Part shown: piece by piece, positions 11,253 through 23,093 of the stretch
How the letters are laid out: the number at the start of each line of letters is the position of its first letter
How positions within the stretch are numbered: position 1 is the stretch's first letter
Assembly (NCBI GenBank): GCA_038380435.1
Contig: JAWZYU010000017.1
Coordinates: 25,791,283-25,855,282, forward strand
Source: Ryuthela nishihirai
Taxonomy: Eukaryota > Arthropoda > Arachnida > Araneae > Heptathelidae
Direction of reading: 5' to 3'
Length of the DNA: 64,000 nucleotides
Notes under the pieces: generated by a model
The model's database searches: none
Told to the model about the DNA's origin: nothing
What the model saw: the letters and a program-made list of their open reading frames with translations, nothing else
Translations under genes and position numbers: made by a program

Positions 11253-11465
11253 CACCTATCCCTCGATTTACACGGTACTCAGTTCACACAATTTTGGCTT
11301 TGCATGGTCAAAAAATGCAACCAGTTTTGATTTACAAGGTACTGACTGAGACGTACATAGAAAGGAAATCTGTCAGTACCATGTAAATCAAAACTGGTTG
11401 CATTTTTTGACCGTGCAAAGCCAAAATTCTGTGAACTGAGTACCGTGTAAATTGAGGGATAGGTG
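11253..11465. mobile_element. 213-bp palindromic MITE
   Basis: Arms of about 95 bases (CACCTATCCCTCGATTTACA and its near-complement GTAAATTGAGGGATAGGTG) around a short centre, with TA on both flanks. The CCTATCCCTCG end and TA target suggest a Tc1/mariner/pogo-type non-autonomous element. It has no coding capacity; the ORF on its minus strand is a shadow. Confidence 0.85.
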
Positions 11466-11805
11466 TACTCAATATGGCAACTGAAATTGTATTTTAAAAA
11501 ATTATGAGTATATTCAAAATTATTTTTTAAAAAAAAGGAAATATGGGAAGTGTAAATCATGATAGGAAAATATGTGCATAAATTAACTTGCACATCTTTA
11601 AAAAGTGAATTAAATTATTTCACGATTACTTTAAAAAAAAGAAGTTTAGGAAGTATGAATAAATAAACGTTGCGTATTTTTGAAATAAATAAATGAATTT
11701 AAATTTGTTTTATCACTCTTTGCAAATGCAAATTCATTAAATCATTCTAATTGTCCCAATTCCTGCTGTAAATTTGCATTTAGGACTGCTGTCCAAAAAT
11801 ACAAG
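11466..11805. other. Intron 1: no recognised element
   Basis: AT-rich spacer between the palindromic MITE and the LINE 3' end. Nothing recognised. Confidence 0.6.
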
Positions 11806-14800
11806 GGGAATCATCATCATCCTCAAGCAGCCATGGGCTATGGTGATTCAATCAGAATGTGCAATTTAGTTCTCAGCACATCTATCCTGAGCTATATCTG
11901 CTGCATCTGGCCACAATAGGCCAATTCTAACAATGCCCTATTTGACATTGTCTGCCCACCTCATCTTAGGATCTCCCCATTTTTCTGAGGTTTTTAGGCA
12001 CATTATTTATAACCCTATTTCTTAATCTATAGTTATCCATATGAGGACAACATGGCCAAACCAACAGTCTCTCCCTGCACAATATACTGCTCAAAGGAGG
12101 TTGCAGAAGGAGGTTCCCTAACCTCATCATTACTTACAAAGTTGAATTACCTAAAGCCCAAGATACTGCGAAGCATCTAGAATCAAAAGCATCAAGTTTC
12201 TGTTATCTCTTTTGCAAAGGGTTTCATTGCCATAACTAACTGTAGAAAGAATCAAACTATTATACAATTTAATTTTGGTCTTTAGGTATATACGACTATT
12301 TCTCCACACTCTCCATAGATTCTTAAAAGTCCCGGCAGCAGTCCCTATTCATCTGTTAATCTCATGCTGCACATCACCAGTATCTGTTACTTAACTCCCA
12401 AGATAAACTGAGACACCTGCTCAAGATTGCAACCATTCAGATTAACTGACCCACAGCCAGCTGACTTATTTTCATCACTTTAGTTTTCTTTTTTATCACC
12501 AAACCTACTCTACTACCAGTTTAATCAACAGCTCGAAAGAAAGAGTTCATCTCATCAACATCATGTGCCAAAAGGGCCAAATCATCAGCCATGATCTAAA
12601 TAAAAAAAATTCAGATCTCTAGACTATTTAAGCTCAAAATCTTTCCCTTACTGTGATTTCCACATAACATAATCAATAACGAAGTATAGAGGAAAGGAGA
12701 CAAAATGCACCCTTGTTGAATACCAGAAGCAATGCAAAACCAATTGCTATCAGCTTTACCAGCTCTTACACATTCACAAATGATTAAGTGTTATTATAGA
12801 GATAGTTTTAATTATGTTAACTAACTTGTCTGCTATGCCATAAGATCTCGCTATCAATCATAAATTATGACAGTCAGCAGTGTCAAAATCCTATTTGAAA
12901 TCTACAAAGCTAGTAACCACAGGTTTCTGAAACTCTAAACATTTCTCAAGAATGCCTAAGTGAAAAAATCTGATTTATACATCCTCCTACCACTTCTGAA
13001 TCCACACTGCTCACCATGCAATTCTCCATCAACCAGATTATTAATTCTGTTTAGCACAATCATGCAAAGAACTTTATCTGCAGCATAAAGTCACCCGATA
13101 CCCCTATAGTTATCACAAGAACTGCAATCACCCTTTTTTTTTAAATAGGGTTAATAATAATAGCTCTGATAAAATCCTTAGGAATAATGCCTTTATCATA
13201 AAAGATATTCAAAATTTAAGTCAACCATGTGGTAACAAACATTCCAAGATCTAAGTAATTCAGTAGTAATTTCATCTACCCTGGGGATTTGTGTAGTTTA
13301 AGTTTAGAGATAGCGAAAATAACTTCAGACCATGATATAAGGCCAAGATTAAAGCCAGTAAGCATCTTATCATCATTACAAACAATGGAAGAACTAAATA
13401 CATTGTTTAGAACATCTCTGAAATGCTCCACCCACCTAGCCATGACAGAATCATCACCTTCAATAGCCTTGTTTATAATTCAATCCCTATATATGTCTGT
13501 TTTTCCCTACACAAAACATTAACTATGTGGTATAGCTCTCTGCTGTTACACTGTCTAGCTGCTTCTTTGTCTTTATCAGCCAAGCCATCAAGCCAAAGAT
13601 TATTATCAGCTGCTAACTGAACCTTTACATATTTATTAAGTTCTTAGGGTGTTGATTAAGGACATTCCTGCAGTTCTTTCTTTCCAAAATAAGCTCCAAT
13701 GCCTTGCCACTTAAATAATTTTCCCCCCCTCTGCTCCTTTTTACTCAAAAGAGTATTGTTAGTTTCAAGAAAAGCATGTTTAAAACAGTACCATTCTTTG
13801 TCAACTTCAGTAGTAAGCAAATATGACTGTAACTAAGTAACCTATCATGGTTAGCTTTAGCTATAACTATATCTTTCAGAGCTTTAGTGTTAAAGGTAAC
13901 TTTTTTAGCCTTAAAAATATTCAGATCTTCTTAAGTTTGGGGTTTAAGTTGCAAGGCACTTTTAACAAGGTAATGGTCAGATGCAATTTCAACTCCCCTA
14001 TATGACCTGGTATTCCTAACAGAACTAGCCCATTTGCTGTTAATATACACTACAGGAAAAAAAAAAATCCAACACCTGTAAGGATTAATGTCATTTTATT
14101 GAAACACAGCCAGCTATTATCATACACTGAGATGTGCAATTGATTACATTATCAGAAAAACATACGAAAAATTGCCACTTTACATACCTGGTAAAGTGGT
14201 GTAATTAGTATGATGAAGTAGTATCATGAATTAGTATTAGTATCATGAATGTGGCAGAAAAGGCAATCATACAACTCTATAATGTCCTCCTGAGGGATAG
14301 AATGCAAAATAGTACGAAGTTGCTGTTCCATTTCAGTGACAGTGGTTGGTGCACTTCTTGGGTGTTGTTGGAACTGTCGGTCCATCATGTCCCAGACGTG
14401 TTCAATAGGTGAAAGGTCTGGCGAGCTTGCTGACCATAGTGTATCTGAATGCTTTGTTCATGTAGATATTGCAGACTAATGCAGGCTGTGTGGTACAGGT
14501 ATTATTTCTGGTAAAAGGTTCCATGCTGCTGAACAAATGGGGCAGACACTGACTGCAAATTTTGATAACATATCATTGGGCAGTTAGAGATTCCCTTATT
14601 ATGACCAGTTCTGACTGAGATGTCCAACTAATGGCACCCCATGCCAAGACACCAGGTGCTGGAGCTGTGTGATGATGTTGCATTCTTATCCCCTGGATAA
14701 CGGCGGACATGTCGTATCGCGCTGGCCAAGACAAAGATGAGATTCGTCACTAAATACCATGGTACTCCACTCTTGTTCATTCCAGTTCTGTCTGAGACGA

Positions 14801-16600
14801 CACCACTGAAGACTTGCTTGCATGTGGGCTGATGTGAAGGGCAAATGCAGTGCCGGATGATAGGCTAACAATGAAAACTGTAAAAGCCTGTTGTTTACCA
14901 TCCGCCTGGTAGATATTTGATGTGTTACCTTTGCCAGTTCCTTTGCAGTTGTGTTTTAGTCACGAATCTGTCGCAATGCCATGCATAGTCTTCCTGATCC
15001 TTGTCACTGTGTGCTGAATCCTTCTTGAACCCATTGGTGCCATGTGTACAGTGGTGCTGGGATTGCGACCAACAAAGTTGACCACATCTCTGTATGAGAA
15101 ACCAGCTTCTCTAAGGTTAATAATTCTTCCACGCTCAAAGTCTATTAACTGTCAGGGCATCTTTAGTGATTTAGAAAAATTTCCACAACGTTTTGTCAAC
15201 CAGGGAGCTTTAGTTACCTTAATCTGTGTTTGACTGCTGCACACCTGTAATGTCAGCTTGTGCCTGCCCAATCATTTCGATTGTCCTGCAGCCCAGTCTA
15301 ATAATTTTCTTGCATTTCCATGTACTACCACCTCTCTAAATTTTGTCTCATTTGCATAACTTCTTGCAAGTGTTACATTTCTTATTTCCTGTAGTGTATA
15401 TTCAATCATATTTTTATGCAGCCCATCTGAGGAAACCCATGTGTACTTATGTATGATGCAGTGTTTGTAATAAGTGTTAGTTATTCTCAAACCATAGGTT
15501 TACTTACCTGTAGGAGATGTTGCCCATTGCCATTACAACTAACAATATCAAAAGAACCTATCACCCCTCCCCAAAGGTCAGAGTCAGTACCAATTTTGAC
15601 ATTGAAGTTACTTAGAACAAAGATAATATCTCCTTTCTTGACAGAATTCAAAATATCCTGAAGTTGTCCATAAACCTTTCTTTCTCATCCATATTGGCAT
15701 CCTCAGTGGGGGCATAACATTCAAGTCTTTAATGCTTGCCTGAAATTTAGCTGTAAGAAACCTTTCATTAATGCACTCATATTCTGGAAAAGCTTCACTA
15801 GTGTGTCTGCTGAGAATCAAACCTATGCTTTGAAGATGCCTTTCATCTGCCCTTTGTGAAAAGAGAAATTTAGTATTACTTTTAAGTTGCTAACCATTAG
15901 CTGTCCATCTGATCTCTTGAAAGCCCAGAATATCTAAGAATGCTGGAATTCTTGGTGAGGATATGTAGAGTCAAGAGAATAATCTCTGTGCAGGGTCCTC
16001 ACATTCCAACTACTTATGAAGAGAAAATGGTTATGGAATGATTCAAGAAACTATGTTTACTGAAAGATGAAGTACTGACAATATCAAACAGCTCCCTAAT
16101 TGTAGGCATAAGGCAAAGTCCTGTTCCCCCCACTACTAAAGGCTGAAGCCTTCTTGATCCTTGTCGTATATGCTGGAAGACTTCCTCCAATGTAGGTTTG
16201 ATGATGCCCTTAGAAGCAAGAGTTCAGGTACCTGTGATGACCTCTAATCAGTATTATCCACCAGCCGATAAAACATTGTGTGAATCTATTCACTTTATCC
16301 ACAAGCAAACAGAAACACAGTGGAAGACTTCCCCTCAACAGAAGTCCTCCAGTGCAACAAATTCAGGATCCATAATCAAGCTCAGAGCTATTATTCCATT
16401 CCATTTGGTGTATATGGTCAGCACCAGGACCATGTGTGGTTGACCACTCCTCAGCAGGGTAGAAAAAAAGTAGCTTAGTACTCCAGATCAGTATGCCACA
16501 CTATTTTGAAAGATAATAACTGTCTGCACCACAAGAAGGTGGGGTTGGACTTTAGGTGTTTTGCCTGGCTGGTTCTGTGCATCATCAAATGGAACTGGTG
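11806..16600 (-). mobile_element. Non-LTR retrotransposon (endonuclease/RT LINE), near full length, decayed
   Basis: Minus-strand LINE whose 3' end is a short ATGATGATG-type repeat next to GCCCATGGCTGCTTGAGG. In its sense direction it shows a 5' non-coding part (16600-16020), an endonuclease start WNVRTL near 16010, and SDGLHKNMIEY near 15420, the (S/P)DG...N-IDY endonuclease block. The reverse transcriptase spans 14040-12500, and a C-terminal part LDAFDSRCLRSILG can be followed from related copies. The RT catalytic region near 12590 (YADD in other copies) carries a one-base insertion. Many frameshifts. Copies at 22690, 28960 and 51270 are the same family. EN plus RT with a simple-repeat tail fits an RTE-like clade, but the clade is an inference. 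Confidence 0.85.
14048..15396 (-). mobile_element. Tc1-like transposon inserted in the LINE, with broken transposase
   Basis: Ends CACTACAGGAAA...TTTCCTGTAGTG with TA on both sides (14046-14047, 15397-15398); 1349 bp. On the minus strand the transposase reads QLIDFERGRIINLREAGFSY near 15145, WNEQEWSTMVFSDESHLCLG near 14780 with the first catalytic Asp, and SPDLSPIEHVWDMMDRQF near 14410 with the last catalytic Glu. The QDNA block carrying the second Asp is unrecognisable (QQHGTFYQK then a stop). Removing the element and one TA restores LINE sequence colinear with 30243-30275. Confidence 0.92.
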
Positions 16601-17190
16601 CATAGTCTCCTTCCAGTGACTACCTAGTTGCCATTTACAGACAGGGAAATCATCAAAAAATGCAAGGAGAGAAACAAGAATATTCCAGGCATGAAACTTA
16701 TGTAATTTTTTTTTTCTAAACAAACAAGCTAAACAGATTAAAAGCTTTCAACTGTTCCTTTTTTTTTTATTATTTTGTGTCACCATTTGGTGACTTTTCG
16801 TTTGCCATATTCTGAAGTGTTGACACTCATCAGTGATAGGCCTTTACCTCTTTTTATTGCAGGATTGACAAATTGTTCTGAAATGAGAAAAATTCATCTT
16901 TTGGGAAATAATAGTTTTTATCAGTATTTAATAATGTATGTACAGAACTGCTTTGTGGAAAAGCCACTGTTAGCTTCATGGATTTTACTATTTGCTACAG
17001 AATTCTAAATTTTAATAGATTGTAAGTAGACAGTATTAATAAAGGTTTTTATGGTTAAAAAAAAAAACAAGCAGATGCGCATCACTCATTATGATAGAAA
17101 CAAAGATGTTGCTGATGCTAACATTTCTTGTTAGTCCTTAATTGAAGATCTTTCAACCCAAATCACAGGTCTTCATTATAAAAAAAAAAG
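16601..17190. other. Intron 1: no recognised element
   Basis: AT-rich spacer upstream of the LINE 5' end; no protein-like ORF or terminal repeats recognised. Confidence 0.5.
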
Positions 17191-17390
17191 TATCCCCTGA
17201 AGCAGCTGTTTGCCACTGAGGTCTGACAGCAGCCTGTCAGTTTACACATCATGGTAGAAGTTCTGTGAGGGAGGCAGGATCTCAGCAGAGAAACATCACA
17301 AACATTCATGCCTTACCCAGGGCTCGACCCAAAGGTCCCTTTGATCAGTAGCCAAGCATGCTAACCAATCAGCCACAGTACAGCTGGTCT
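17191..17390 (-). mobile_element. SINE-B, decayed
   Basis: On the minus strand a tRNA-like head (GGTTAGCATGCTTGGCTACTG, then a degraded B box GGGTCGAGCCC) is followed by the SINE-B body, ending at CTTCAGGGGATA. The window strand shows the typical GAAGCAGCTGTTTGCCACTG start. Confidence 0.85.
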
Positions 17391-18039
17391 TCATTAGCAA
17401 GACAAATTTGCATCAAGTTCTTATTTATTAGAAGTCAAGCACTGCATTAAAAATTAAAATTGATAAGTACATGAGTTAAAGATGGTATAACTCTTTTAAA
17501 GATGTGTAAAGGTTTAAAAATTAATCTTCTTAAATAAACATTGCAATATTCTGTTTCACCTAAGTTGAGACCTGATAGAAACAAACAGCTCTTTGCCTAT
17601 TGGCTCAAGACCTCATCATTACTTATAAGTATACTTATCCATGTAAAAAAATATGTAGATTTTTTCTTATATATTGATTTTAACAAAGCAGTGGTCTGGA
17701 AAAATTTATTAAATATGCTTTATTCATTGTTAGTTGATGCACTTTAACTTTATTAGCATTTTAATAATAATAATCAGGATATTTATAAATTTGAACAGCA
17801 AATGCAAAACTAAAGCCACCAACTTTGAGGAAAATTAGATGATAAAAGTTGTGTGCATAGCCAAAATGGCACAACAAGGGAAGCTGCTTTAAAAGATCAT
17901 TATAAATCAAGTTTTAAATTGAATATTGAGATGTCATATGGAAGTGCCAGTAAAGGGAATTGCAAGTGGAATTTCTTGAAATATTAGTGTTTTTAATAAT
18001 TTCATATTTGTGATGAAGAAAGAATTTAAGTTGAATATT

Positions 18040-18510
18040 CTGTACTCTAGGTAAGTAATGGCAACAAAAATGTGATCAATTTGTTGTGACAGCTATCAGG
18101 AAAAAAGTTCAAGAATTCTGCATCAGAAATGAACTGCTGTATCCTGATTCACCTAATTTTAGTCTAACGTTATACATATACAGCTTTAGATTTTCTACTT
18201 GCAAACATGAAGCTGCTTTAACTAAATGAGACAGTATAATGCAAAGATCAAACTGTTTACAAGTTAAAGCATATCACAGAAGTAAAAGGAAACATTTACT
18301 ATTTAGATGAAATTTGGATAAATTTAGACCACACAGTTTCTAGTGTGGCAGTCAATGTAATAGTGAAAAAGTTTTTGAAAAAATACTTAGAAAGCAGCAG
18401 TAGGGATGTCGGCATTGTATTAGAAGATAGTGACTTCTAGCCAATCAGACTGAAATAGCACTTTCATTTTAAGTTAAATGTGTTCAAATGATTCTGTTGA
18501 TAATATTTGT
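18040..18510 (+). pseudogene. Possible DDE transposase relic
   Basis: One short frame (18290-18365) reads KGNIYYLDEIWINLDHTVSS. It resembles the YLDETW-N--HT segment around the first catalytic Asp of a group of arthropod DDE transposases related to Tc1/mariner. No other motif or terminal repeat could be placed, so this is a weak call on a single motif. The rest of 17391-19079 shows nothing recognisable. Confidence 0.35.
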
Positions 18511-19079
18511 ATCATTTCATATTTCTTTATAAACAATTATGTAATAGAACACTGATGTGTATTTGACACTGGAGATACAAGGGGTACATCTCTGGTACTG
18601 TGTTTTATATCCATATGATATGTGCTTAAAAATGAGGCCTCAAAATCCTAGCCTTTAGCAATTACTTCTGTGCACATTAATAATAGTAGGAAAGACTTTA
18701 TCAACTATGTATGGTTTGTTTACATTAGGTGTTAGTTGAAATAGAATATAGTTAAGTTTTCACAGGTTATGATAGGTTATGATCACAATTTTTAAAAACA
18801 AATTTGCCTTCAAGCAGAGCTGAATACCACAGAGTCTGGCAGCTTAATATGCCATAGAGACCTCTTTAAACAGAAATTTTTTTAATTCCATTTTTACTTT
18901 TATAAAACTTCATTTTAAACATCTTTTGTAGTGAATGTTAAATGTTAGGATGATACTGAAAAATGTTGTCTTTTTAGTAATTAAAGTTTATTTACAAGGA
19001 TGTATGCTGTTTTAATTTTAAATTAATTTGTATTATCTGAAAAGTAAGTTACACTTTTTTTCCCACCTCCCTTATGTAG

Positions 19080-19162
19080 ATAGAGAATATGATCCTAATA
19101 AACATTGTGGAGTTAAAGTGGCAGATACTGGGAAGCCATGCACAAGGTCACTTACGTGTAAG
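19080..19162 (+). CDS. ATXN7: Ataxin-7 exon, first part of SCA7 zinc-binding motif
   Basis: 83-base exon with acceptor TTATGTAG/AT and donor TGTAAG/GTAAGT. It completes the codon left by the first exon to give DREYDPNKHCGVKVADTGKP then CTRSLTCK, residues 187-214 of the visible protein. Cys196, Cys207 and Cys213 are the three cysteines of the SCA7 atypical zinc finger; the histidine is encoded by the next exon. In ataxin-7 and yeast Sgf73 this domain contacts the histone surface of the nucleosome and belongs to the SAGA deubiquitinase module (known for the family). The exon is too short to appear as an ORF but is among the most conserved parts of the protein. Ends in phase 0. Confidence 0.95.
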
Positions 19163-20039
19163 GTAAGTAGTCAATATTTGTTATTTTTAATAAAAATAAA
19201 TTAAAGTGTTTTTTTTGGAAATTGCATAAATTATTGAAAACATAATACAACAAAGTTTGATACATTACAGATTAAAAATTTATTGAGCACTAAACACAGG
19301 AAAAAATATATAAACAAAACAGAGCAACTCTGAATTTAGAATAATATTGCAGGCTCTGTTCTACTCAACCATCAGTAGTAATATATTGGCAATGGGGAAG
19401 CTTTTCAACATGTAAACCAGATTGCAAGATTTGGTCTTATTTTGGGGCACAATCAGGAAACATCTCATCACAGGCCATAAGCTCATTAATAATAGCCAAA
19501 TTTCTCCTAAGGAGAGAAGTATTGAATAAAGCTCAAAATTGGAATATAGCATCTTCAACTTTTTCTCTACCTATAGGCTATTTTATTGCATTTTCTAATC
19601 AGTATCAACTGTTTTTTCATGTTCATTTTATTAGACTTATTAAGTCTTTCAGCCTGTCCCTCATTGAATAACTAACTACAAAGTTCCTTTCTTTGAAAAA
19701 GTTTAATACAGGTTGAAAAACTTGAAATTGTCAGCCATTTTTTAGTATTCTTCGAATATTTGTTTTAAAAAATAACCCCCGATAGAGCTGCTTGCCACAT
19801 TTTAAAGTTTTTTTATCAGTTCTATACTAAAAGCAACTTAACTCTTTAATGAGGCTGAGATTACATAATTGTATTGCTGATCACTGATAATGGCAATTGT
19901 GAGAAAAGTAGAGCACAAAGATTTCATCATGACAAGGTATAAGCATTCATTTACTGTAAAAATATAGTATCTAGTACTTTATAAATTGTAATAAATGCTC
20001 AAAAAAAGTACTTCAGTTTTATCTCCACTATTTTGTACC
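19163..20039. other. Intron 2, 5' part: no recognised element
   Basis: AT-rich sequence without protein-like ORF or terminal repeats. Confidence 0.55.
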
Positions 20040-20146
20040 CTGTCTTGATGAGAAAGGGGATGCCAATGGACTTGGAAAGGCCACCATTGATCAGATAGAA
20101 TATTAAGCTGTGTTCAGAACAGCCATACCCTATGCATTATAAAATC
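20040..20146 (+). mobile_element. SINE-A body fragment
   Basis: Carries GACTTGGAAAGGCCACC and GCCATACCCTATGCATTA, colinear with the middle of SINE-A. Head and tail are missing. Confidence 0.75.
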
Positions 20147-20297
20147 TCTTCTCATTCTCATCCAAGTCGTCAGTAGGGGCATAGTAGCAAATAATTAGCA
20201 AATATTTAATCTCTGTTTTAAATTTAGCTATAAAAATACTTTCATTAATTTAATCATACCTTAAGAGAGTTTCATTGTGATTTCTGCTGAGCAAGGG
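20147..20297 (-). mobile_element. LINE endonuclease-region fragment
   Basis: Matches 15680-15830 of the large minus-strand LINE in the same orientation (GTCAGTAGGGGCATA, AAATTTAGCTATAA, CATTAAT, TTTCTGCTGAG). Joined directly to SINE-A sequence on both sides. Confidence 0.75.
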
Positions 20298-21035
20298 GTA
20301 GGGGGTTGGCTCAGCTGGTAGCATGCCAGGCTCATAATCCAATGTTCCCAACTGCCATCATTGAGGTTTATCTCTACTAATCCCTGCATTTAGTGAGAAG
20401 ACACCACTGGGTTTGAAAAGGCCGCATCTGTTTGATGGGATATTAAGCCATGTGCAGGAGAGCCACACCTTGTTCATTAAAGAATATGCTTGATGGTCTT
20501 GACTGGAAGGGAGGTGGGAATGGCTCAATTGATAAGCACTCCACACTCGTACTCTGTAGATCCCAGGTTCGAGTCCCACCTGGGCCAGCATAGAGATTTA
20601 TCTCTGCAAAACTCCCTGCTCATGGTCAGTGGGGAACATAGAAGGGCTTGAAAAGACCATCATTCGTCGAATGGGACAGTAAGTTGTGGTCACATGTGTG
20701 CAGAGTTGTACCATGTGCACTTTAAAGAACACGCTGGATGGCCTTGATAGGAGGCTACCATCTGTCTCACAACACCTGTCCAGTATGTCCTCTCTTCCAA
20801 CCTTCTCTGAGCCTTTGGGTTCTTTATGACCTGGCTATTTATCCCATTGTGTGCAAAAAAGTGCTGCTCAAAGGTAAAACAACCCAATAGGAGGTTTCCA
20901 TCTGTCATTGTGTCTCTCACTATCATCTCTGCTGTTCAGTGAGTCCCCTCCAACCTTCTCTGAACCCTTGGGGTCCTTGTGACCTGGCCATTTAGCCCAT
21001 TGTGTGCACAAACATGCCACTCAGAGGTAAAACAC
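20298..21035 (+). mobile_element. SINE-A copy interrupted by a nested SINE-A
   Basis: The head GTTGGCTCAGCTGGTAGCAT has lost its B box. The body runs to about 20510 and resumes at about 20889 with GGAGGTTTCCATCTGTC, ending GAGGTAAAACACAAC. The gap is filled by a second SINE-A. Confidence 0.82.
20511..20888 (+). mobile_element. Nested full-length SINE-A
   Basis: Complete copy with head AATGGCTCAATTGATAAGCA, B box GGTTCGAGTCCC and tail AAAGGTAAAACAACCCAA. Its insertion point corresponds to the GATGGCCTTGA-GGGAGG part of the host SINE. Confidence 0.85.
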
Positions 21036-21999
21036 AACAGTATTTTATTGACTGATTTATTTTGAGCATTGCAGTTTTCCTAACTCTGTAGCCCATTGTT
21101 ATACTTGATTTCATAATGTTCATCATTATAAAGAAAAAAAAAGTTGAAAAAAAGGGTAAATATTCTAAATTTACAAGCAAATCCTAAATCAATGGTAAGA
21201 TTAACTTTTACAAAAGGAGGAAATAGCTTGTTCAAATTTGATACAGACTTAATGATAATGTGATTAAAGCCACTTTAGCAGAACAAAACATTTCAATAAT
21301 TGAACAAGTTTCTTGCTTTATACCTGTTAATCAAGTATTCTTTAATTAAGTTGTCTTGGGTTCATGACCCACATCTGAAAAATCAAATCTTTTTTCTATC
21401 AAACAAAATTTTGTTACTTTAGAATCTAACTTAGATGAAAATACATATTTGACAAAACAAAATATATAATAGAATCTTATTGCATTCTTTTAGTACATAA
21501 TAAATGAATTAAAATAGGAAATCCCTTTAGAATTAAAGAAAAATATTTGTAGTAATAAAGATGTTTTTGAGAGTTTATATGTGAAGGACAAGCAATAATT
21601 AAAATCAAAATAAAAAGTAAACAAAATGAAATTAAGTAGCAAATATGCTAAGACTTCTTTTTTAAAAGAAATTAAGGAACTGGCACTTCCTAGCATAAAG
21701 GATGGAAATAGCTTAGAAATTCTATCTAGCATTTCCATGTTTTCACATGCAACAACATTGACAAATTATACAAGTATATACGCATTTGCTTAGTAATCAA
21801 TTTAGTATAAATATTTTAACCAATAGTAATTTAAATAAAATGTACATGAACATAAATTATACTTATGTTATTATCTAGGTCTCTGTTCTTGATCAACACA
21901 TTCTACCACCAGAATTTCTAGCATAAATATCATTTTCAATATCACTTCAAGTTTTGCATTATTTACATTTAGTGCCCTTTAAAGATGTGAATTAAAGCC
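21036..21999. other. Intron 2: no recognised element
   Basis: Very AT-rich sequence; no protein-like ORF or terminal repeats. Confidence 0.55.
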
Positions 22000-22560
22000 T
22001 TTTGCAGGATTTGAAAAATGTAAATCATCATATTTTGTTATAACTATTCAACTCAAAAAAAAAAACTTTTGATTAATCTCTCAAAACAAAAAGTTGTGTT
22101 TTCCTACCCCTCAGGGTGAAAGGACAAATTTTTACTGCTAATGTAAACTGCTTGCTCATCACACTCCACCACTAAAATACTAAATTTCTAACTCAAATAG
22201 ATTGCTTGCAATAATTGTTTAAAATTTTGAAAAAACAATTAGTTCACTCTACTGAGAAACTCTGAATGATATAAAGTGAAAATATTCTCATGAGATGTCA
22301 AAACCACAACTTTGCATTGCATAGATAATAATATAATAAAATTTTGAAATTTTAAACTTTTTCTGCCATCAGAGAGTGCAGTTGAAACTTTTGGATGATC
22401 TGAAAAGTGTGAATCATAATTGTTTATCAATACCTATCCAACCCAAAAGGAATGTTTCATTTATTTCTAAAAATAAAGAGGTTCATTGTCTGCAGACAGA
22501 GGGACAGACATTAGCTTGTTTTCTGAGAACAACCCAAAAAGTGATTGTTACAAAACTTGC
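22000..22560 (-). repeat. Dispersed repeat D, minus-strand copy
   Basis: In reverse complement it follows the repeat units of 51110-53240: TGTCTGTCC, then ATTCCTTTTGGGTTGGATAG, ATTATGATTCACACTTTT, GAAATTTAGTATTTTAGTGG and CAACTTTTTGTTTTGAGAG. No coding capacity recognised. The 102-base stretch 22240-22341 inside it recurs at 24011-24112. Confidence 0.6.
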
Positions 22561-22957
22561 TTTCGAATAATGAAGTACTAACAATTTATGTACAAGTGTT
22601 CTACTCACAAGTTATAATCTGTAATCAGGTTGAATTTATATATGCATATGTTGCTGCTGGTAAGCAATTCACAAAGACCCAGGAAGGACCAAAGGTCATC
22701 ATGATAGGTTACTTAGTTAGGACAGTGGCTTGTTTATTATAACTAAAGTTGAGGAAGAAAAGGACCATTTTAAACAGGCTGTTTTTTAAACCAAACATAT
22801 TGGGTAAAAAGGAAGAGAGTAGGCAAAATCATTTGAGTTATAAGGCAATGGATCTCACTTCTGAAAGAATTGCAGGAATTTACCAATATCAACAGCCTAG
22901 TAATCTTAAGAGAGCAATACAAAGAGCTTAATAAAAGTGTAAAGGATAAGTTAGATC

Positions 22958-23093
22958 CTAAGTGGTGTAGTGGTTAGAGAACCTGACGGCTAAGCCAATG
23001 GTCATGTCATCCTTGTGTGTTTGTATGTTTATGAGACACTAACACAAGTCAAAAGCTTACAACAGGTTATCTCCATCCTTTGTAGGTTTTTTT
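22958..23093 (+). mobile_element. SINE-C inserted in the LINE
   Basis: tRNA-like head AAGTGGTGTAGTGGTTAGAG, a degraded B box TGGTCATGTCATCC, a short body with GTATGTTTATGAGACAC, and the end GGTTATCTCCATCCTTTG. LINE sequence stops at AGTTAGATCC and resumes with AGTTGAAAGC, compatible with a short target-site duplication starting AGTT. Confidence 0.75.
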
